DNA from: CAINVV01 sp037129695
Lineage (GTDB): Bacteria; Bacteroidota; Bacteroidia; Bacteroidales; Prolixibacteraceae
DNA: 9,468 nt
NCBI GenBank assembly: GCA_037129695.1
Contig: JBAXUL010000136.1
Location: 1-9,468, forward strand
Direction: 5' to 3'
Shown here piece after piece: positions 6,439-9,468 of this stretch. The position numbers and the translations under genes were made by a program. Under the pieces are notes generated by a model. That model was not told the origin of the DNA. It saw nothing but the letters and a program-made list of their open reading frames with translations, and searched no databases. The stretch's first letter is position 1, and every line of letters begins with the position of its first letter.

Positions 6439-8046
6439 ATGGCAGAATTCATTTACCAGAAACCCTTTCCGCTCGGAAAAGATACCACGCAATACCGTCT
6501 GCTCACCAAAGATTTTGTTCAGACCATTGAAGTAGAAGGAAGAAAAATCCTGAAAATTGCGCCGGGGGGACTGGAACTCCTGGCGCGTGAGGCTTTGGCT
6601 GATGTCTCCTTTTACCTGCGGGCAGCGCATCTCGAGAAACTCTCAGGCATTTTGAAAGACCCCGAAGCCAGTGACAATGACATTTTCGTGGCACATACAA
6701 TGCTCCTCAACCAGGTGGTTTCTGCAGAAGGCGAGTTGCCTACCTGCCAGGACACCGGAACGGCCATCGTGATCGGAAAGAAGGGCGAAAACGTCTGGAC
6801 CGGCGGAGATGATGCGAAAGCACTTTCTGAAGGAATCTATGAAACCTACCGGGATCGCAACCTTCGTTATTCGCAGGTGGTGCCTTTGACCATGTTCGAC
6901 GAGAAGAATACCGGGAGCAACCTGCCGGCTCAGATTGATCTCTATGCTGCAGAGGGAAATTCCTATGAGTTTCTGTTTATCACCAAAGGCGGTGGATCGG
7001 CCAACAAGACTTACCTCTACCAGATGACCAAGTCATTGCTGAATGAGGAAACACTCACACGCTTCATCAAGGATAAAATCAAGGAACTGGGTACTTCCGC
7101 CTGTCCTCCTTACCATTTGGCCGTCGTCATCGGCGGAACTTCAGCAGAAGCTACCCTGGCTACGGTGAAGAAAGCCTCAACGGGATACTATGATCAACTG
7201 CCAACTTCCGGCAATGAAGGCGGACAGGCCTTCCGCGATCTGGAGTGGGAAGAAAAAATTACCGAAATCTGCCAGAAAAGTGAAATCGGTGCGCAGTTTG
7301 GCGGCAAATATTTCGTTCACGATGTTCGGGTGATCCGGATGCCTCGCCATGCAGCCTCCTGCCCAGTAGGAATCGGCGTCAGCTGCAGTGCAGACAGGAA
7401 TATCAAGGCTAAAATCACGGAAGATGGCATTTTCCTGGAACAACTGGAGACCAATCCCGCCCGGTTCCTGCCCAAATCGGCTCCCCACATGCAGCCATCC
7501 GTCGAAATCGACCTCGACCGGCCCATGGAAGAGGTCAGGGAAGAACTCTCGAAATATCCCGTTAAAACAAGATTAAGCCTCAGGGGAACCCTGGTGGTTG
7601 CACGCGACATCGCACACGCCCGTATCAAGGAAATGCTTGACCGAGGTGAAGAGATGCCCGAATATTTCAAAAAATACCCTGTGTACTATGCAGGCCCCGC
7701 CAAGACCCCCAAAGGAATGGCTTCAGGCAGTTTTGGCCCTACCACTGCCGGCCGGATGGACAGCTACGTCGAACAGTTTCAGGCGATGGGAGGATCGCTG
7801 ATTATGCTGGCCAAAGGAAATCGCTCCAACCAGGTCACGGATGCCTGTAAGAAGTTTGGCGGTTTCTATCTGGGCTCCATCGGCGGACCGGCGGCAATCC
7901 TTGCCAAAAACAGCATCAAATCCGTCGAGGTAATCGACTTCCCGGAGTTGGGGATGGAAGCGGTAAGGAAAATCACGGTAGTGGATTTCCCTGCGTTCAT
8001 TATTGTGGATGATAAAGGAAATGACTTCTTTGCCGCACTAAAATAG
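6439..8046 (+). CDS. Class I fumarate hydratase, [4Fe-4S]
   Basis: This 535-aa class I fumarase (FumA/FumB type) catalyses reversible hydration of fumarate to (S)-malate in the TCA cycle, or the reverse during fumarate respiration. Cys103 (LPTCQDTGTA), Cys222 (TSACPPYH) and Cys316 (GVSCSADRN) are the three [4Fe-4S] ligands; their 119 and 94 residue spacings equal those of E. coli FumA (105, 224, 318). The N-terminal domain (about 12-285) holds the first two Cys and KGGGSANK (183-190); the C-terminal domain (about 335-530) holds YYAGPAKTPKGMASGSFGPT (416-435). The open frame reaches back to 6298, but the first 47 codons have no family resemblance and contain the promoter, whereas MAEFIYQKPFPLGKD matches the normal N-terminus; I therefore use 6439. 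Such clusters are oxygen-sensitive, which fits an anaerobic or facultative host. A decayed UPF0158 gene follows after 34 bases. Confidence 0.97.
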   Translation: MAEFIYQKPFPLGKDTTQYRLLTKDFVQTIEVEGRKILKIAPGGLELLAREALADVSFYLRAAHLEKLSGILKDPEASDNDIFVAHTMLLNQVVSAEGELPTCQDTGTAIVIGKKGENVWTGGDDAKALSEGIYETYRDRNLRYSQVVPLTMFDEKNTGSNLPAQIDLYAAEGNSYEFLFITKGGGSANKTYLYQMTKSLLNEETLTRFIKDKIKELGTSACPPYHLAVVIGGTSAEATLATVKKASTGYYDQLPTSGNEGGQAFRDLEWEEKITEICQKSEIGAQFGGKYFVHDVRVIRMPRHAASCPVGIGVSCSADRNIKAKITEDGIFLEQLETNPARFLPKSAPHMQPSVEIDLDRPMEEVREELSKYPVKTRLSLRGTLVVARDIAHARIKEMLDRGEEMPEYFKKYPVYYAGPAKTPKGMASGSFGPTTAGRMDSYVEQFQAMGGSLIMLAKGNRSNQVTDACKKFGGFYLGSIGGPAAILAKNSIKSVEVIDFPELGMEAVRKITVVDFPAFIIVDDKGNDFFAALK

Positions 8047-8080
8047 AAATTTTCCGAATGATTCAAGGTTTAAAATTGCA

Positions 8081-8468
8081 ATGAATCTTTCTGAAATTCA
8101 AATAATTGAGATAGCCGATAATCTGGAGGCGGGATTGAAATGTTATTTCAACCTCAGGACAGGTGAGATAATAACCATTCTGGATTTTGACAACTGGCAG
8201 GGTGCAGAAGAGGAGCCCTGGGAAGAAGAGATCAGCAAAGTGGAAGAGAACCGGACTGATTTCTATCAATCTTACGGAATGGAATCTCATGTATCATTTC
8301 GATTTAGGACTGAATTCATTGCCCCATGGATGAACAGAAGCTATTAACAAGATTAATTAGTGCCTTCAACTGGTGGAAGCCTTTTCGAGATTTCAAGTAG
8401 GAAATTGACGGTTAAGGAAAAATAGGCAGCAATGGTTTGATTACTTAAAAATACAGCAAAATAATTGA
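8081..8468 (+). pseudogene. UPF0158 family protein, frameshifted remnant
   Basis: The intact 5' frame (8081 to about 8323) encodes an N-terminus of the UPF0158 type: GLKCYFNLRTGEI, ILDFDNW, EEEPWEEEI, then GMES..SFR and EF. This frame runs out at 8345 with unrelated residues. The expected continuation is found one frame over from 8326 (MDEQKLLTRLI, then FNWWKPFRDFK), interrupted by TAG at 8398-8400 where a Tyr or Phe codon is expected, followed by EIDG. The end is in the third frame from about 8415 (RKNRQQWFDYLKIQQNN, stop TGA 8466-8468). Joined, the pieces give about 128 residues, in line with the family. The lesions are a one-base loss in or near the C-run 8322-8325, a nonsense codon, and a second one-base loss near 8407-8416. 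The 88-aa ORF 8081-8347 is therefore a truncated product. The family's function is unknown. Sequencing error is possible but would need three faults within 95 bases. Confidence 0.82.
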
Positions 8469-8489
8469 TCTAAATTCAGATTGATGCGT

Positions 8490-8500
8490 ATAACAGTTAT
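8490..8500. promoter_or_regulatory. 11-bp palindrome upstream of the oxidoreductase gene
   Basis: ATAACAGTTAT is a perfect 5+1+5 palindrome in the 91-base spacer before the ATG at 8560. It could be a site for a dimeric regulator, but a short A/T-rich palindrome is expected by chance at some frequency, and no regulator gene is nearby. Confidence 0.2.
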
Positions 8501-8559
8501 GAACAGCCTATGCTGACCCTTGTCAATTACCTTCCTAACATTACTTAACACCATTCACC

Positions 8560-9228
8560 ATGAAAAAAGTTCTGATCATTCACGCCCATCCCGAACAAAA
8601 ATCTTTCTGTTTCGGGTTAAAGCATACCGCCATCCGGCACTTTGAAGAGAATGGAGATCAGGTCAAGGAAAGCGACCTTTATGCCATGGGTTTTGATCCG
8701 GTAGGCGACCAACGTGACTTCAAAGCACTCGCCAATCCCTCCTATTTCAAGTACCAGCTGGAGCAGATGAATGCATGCAAAACCAACGGTTTTACGGATG
8801 AGTTAAGCCTAGAAATGGACAAACTGCTCTGGTGCGACCTGCTGATATTCAACTTCCCGTTATGGTGGTTTGGCGTACCTGCCATTCTCAAAGGATGGGT
8901 CGACCGCGTTTTCGCGATGGGGTTTGTTTACGGGGATGGTCGCGGGGTTTATGAGAACGGCACCTTCAAAGAAAAGACAGCCTTCGTCACCATGACCACC
9001 GGCGGACCCGAAATGGCCTATACTGCTGCCAGCAACGGGGATCCCGCGGTCATCCTCTTCCCAGTTCACCATGGCATGTTCTATTTTTCCGGAATGACAG
9101 TCCTTCCGCCGTTTATCAGCTGGGGTCCTGCCAGGATGAGTGAGGAGGAGCGACAAGCCGAATTAGACAGATACATTGGTTTTTTACAATCGTTGGAAAG
9201 TCTAAAACCCATCTACACAAACAGATAA
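8560..9228 (+). CDS. Flavodoxin-fold NAD(P)H oxidoreductase (MdaB/NQO1-like)
   Basis: This 222-aa cytoplasmic flavoprotein belongs to the Flavodoxin_2 family, whose members use NAD(P)H to reduce quinones or other electrophiles by two electrons with FAD or FMN. It opens with KVLIIHAHPEQKSF (3-16), the strand and loop that hold the flavin phosphate. LLIFNFPLWWFGVPAILKG (94-112) and WVDRVF (113-118) are the most characteristic motif of the family, and TTGGP (146-150) is the second flavin-contacting loop. Near the C-terminus GMTVLPPFISWG (178-189) is a typical strand and loop. The length is usual for the family. The ATG at 8560 starts directly before the first strand and there is no Shine-Dalgarno sequence. 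TTG-N19-TACTTAAC (8520-8549) is a poor promoter match and would leave almost no leader. The gene stands alone between the UPF0158 remnant and tRNA-Val. Quinones as the substrate are an inference. Confidence 0.9.
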   Translation: MKKVLIIHAHPEQKSFCFGLKHTAIRHFEENGDQVKESDLYAMGFDPVGDQRDFKALANPSYFKYQLEQMNACKTNGFTDELSLEMDKLLWCDLLIFNFPLWWFGVPAILKGWVDRVFAMGFVYGDGRGVYENGTFKEKTAFVTMTTGGPEMAYTAASNGDPAVILFPVHHGMFYFSGMTVLPPFISWGPARMSEEERQAELDRYIGFLQSLESLKPIYTNR

Positions 9229-9324
9229 AAAGAAATGAGCTATTTTGAAAATCCCCAGCATAAATGATTCTGATCCTGGTTAATTCAATCCGGCAAATGA
9301 CAAAATGATGAATTTAGGTTTCAG

Positions 9325-9359
9325 ATGAAAAAAACCACCATTTTTTCGTGATTTTTTTT
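9325..9359 (+). terminator. Weak A/T stem with T-tract after the oxidoreductase gene
   Basis: ATGAAAAAA (9325-9333) can pair with TTTTTTCGT (9341-9349) around a 7-base loop, including one T-G pair; eight T follow at 9352-9359. The stem is nearly all A/T, so it is weak as a Rho-independent terminator. The end of the T-tract is also the -33 element of the tRNA promoter. Confidence 0.3.
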
Positions 9360-9386
9360 GTGGAAGCAAAAAAAGGGCTATCTTTG
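9357..9386 (+). promoter_or_regulatory. Promoter of tRNA-Val
   Basis: TTTG at 9357-9360, an 18-base spacer and TATCTTTG at 9379-9386 match the Bacteroidota -33/-7 consensus almost perfectly. Transcription would start near 9393, about 25 bases before the mature tRNA end. It is the best promoter in the window. Confidence 0.8.
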
Positions 9387-9417
9387 CAACACTTTTGAAG
9401 AAAGGCAAAAGCAAAAA

Positions 9418-9468
9418 GGGAGCTTAGCTCAGTTGGTTTAGAGCATCTGCCTTACAAGCAGAGGGTCG
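9418..9468 (+). tRNA. tRNA-Val(UAC), 3' end cut by window
   Basis: The 5' 51 bases of a tRNA are present. The acceptor strand is GGGAGCT (9418-9424), the D stem GCTC/GAGC (9427-9430 and 9441-9444) with loop AGTTGGTTTA, and the anticodon stem TCTGC/GCAGA (9446-9450 and 9458-9462). The seven-base loop CTTACAA puts the anticodon TAC at 9453-9455, which reads GTA (Val). The variable loop begins at 9463; the T arm and 3' acceptor strand lie outside. More tRNA genes may follow. Confidence 0.95.

Noticed and set aside
7177..7670. Overlapping minus-strand ORFs within the fumarase gene
   Set aside because: They mirror the conserved fumarase coding sequence and carry no recognisable domain.
8063..8290. 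75-aa minus-strand ORF over the UPF0158 remnant
   Set aside because: The plus strand shows clear UPF0158 similarity in three successive frames; the antisense frame shows none.
8520..8549. TTG-N19-TACTTAAC as promoter of the oxidoreductase gene
   Set aside because: The -7 box keeps only half of the consensus, and the start point would fall almost on the ATG.

Overview
The window looks like ordinary chromosome from a member of the Bacteroidota, probably a Bacteroidales-like lineage. The evidence is: two TAnnTTTG-type -7 promoter boxes (TATCTTTG before the fumarase gene and before the tRNA); A/T-rich leaders mostly without Shine-Dalgarno sequences; a periplasmic sialate O-acetylesterase-type esterase; a BamA/TamA-like barrel ending in Phe; and a class I fumarase typical of these bacteria. 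Base composition looks uniform over the intact genes. I see no integrase, transposase, CRISPR array, toxin-antitoxin pair or defence locus, and no new multi-gene system.

Layout, left to right: a PhzF-family isomerase gene (+); a secreted SGNH esterase of the sialate O-acetylesterase type, with a beta-sandwich insertion (+); an imperfect long hairpin where this gene meets the convergent endonuclease IV gene nfo (-); a 257-base divergent spacer with a dyad and a possible 32-aa hydrophobic peptide ORF; an Omp85-like outer membrane barrel (+); a spacer with direct repeats of a 15-bp word; a small NAD(P)-binding SDR-like protein (+); a GC-rich inverted repeat with a T-run, then a clear promoter and the [4Fe-4S] class I fumarase (+); a decayed UPF0158 gene (+); a flavodoxin-fold NAD(P)H oxidoreductase of the MdaB/NQO1 type (+); and the 5' 51 bases of tRNA-Val(UAC) with its promoter, cut by the window end.

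Most genes are separated by more than 100 bases and look like single housekeeping or accessory units rather than one pathway. The exception is the UPF0158 remnant, 34 bases after the fumarase stop, which may have been co-transcribed with it. Endonuclease IV repairs DNA. Fumarase serves the TCA cycle or fumarate metabolism, and the quinone-reductase-like flavoprotein and SDR protein are generic redox proteins. The esterase and barrel work at the cell envelope.

The two most useful non-routine observations are the UPF0158 pseudogene, which can be read across three frames with two frameshifts and one nonsense codon, and a 15-bp word found inverted in one spacer and directly repeated in another 4.7 kb away.
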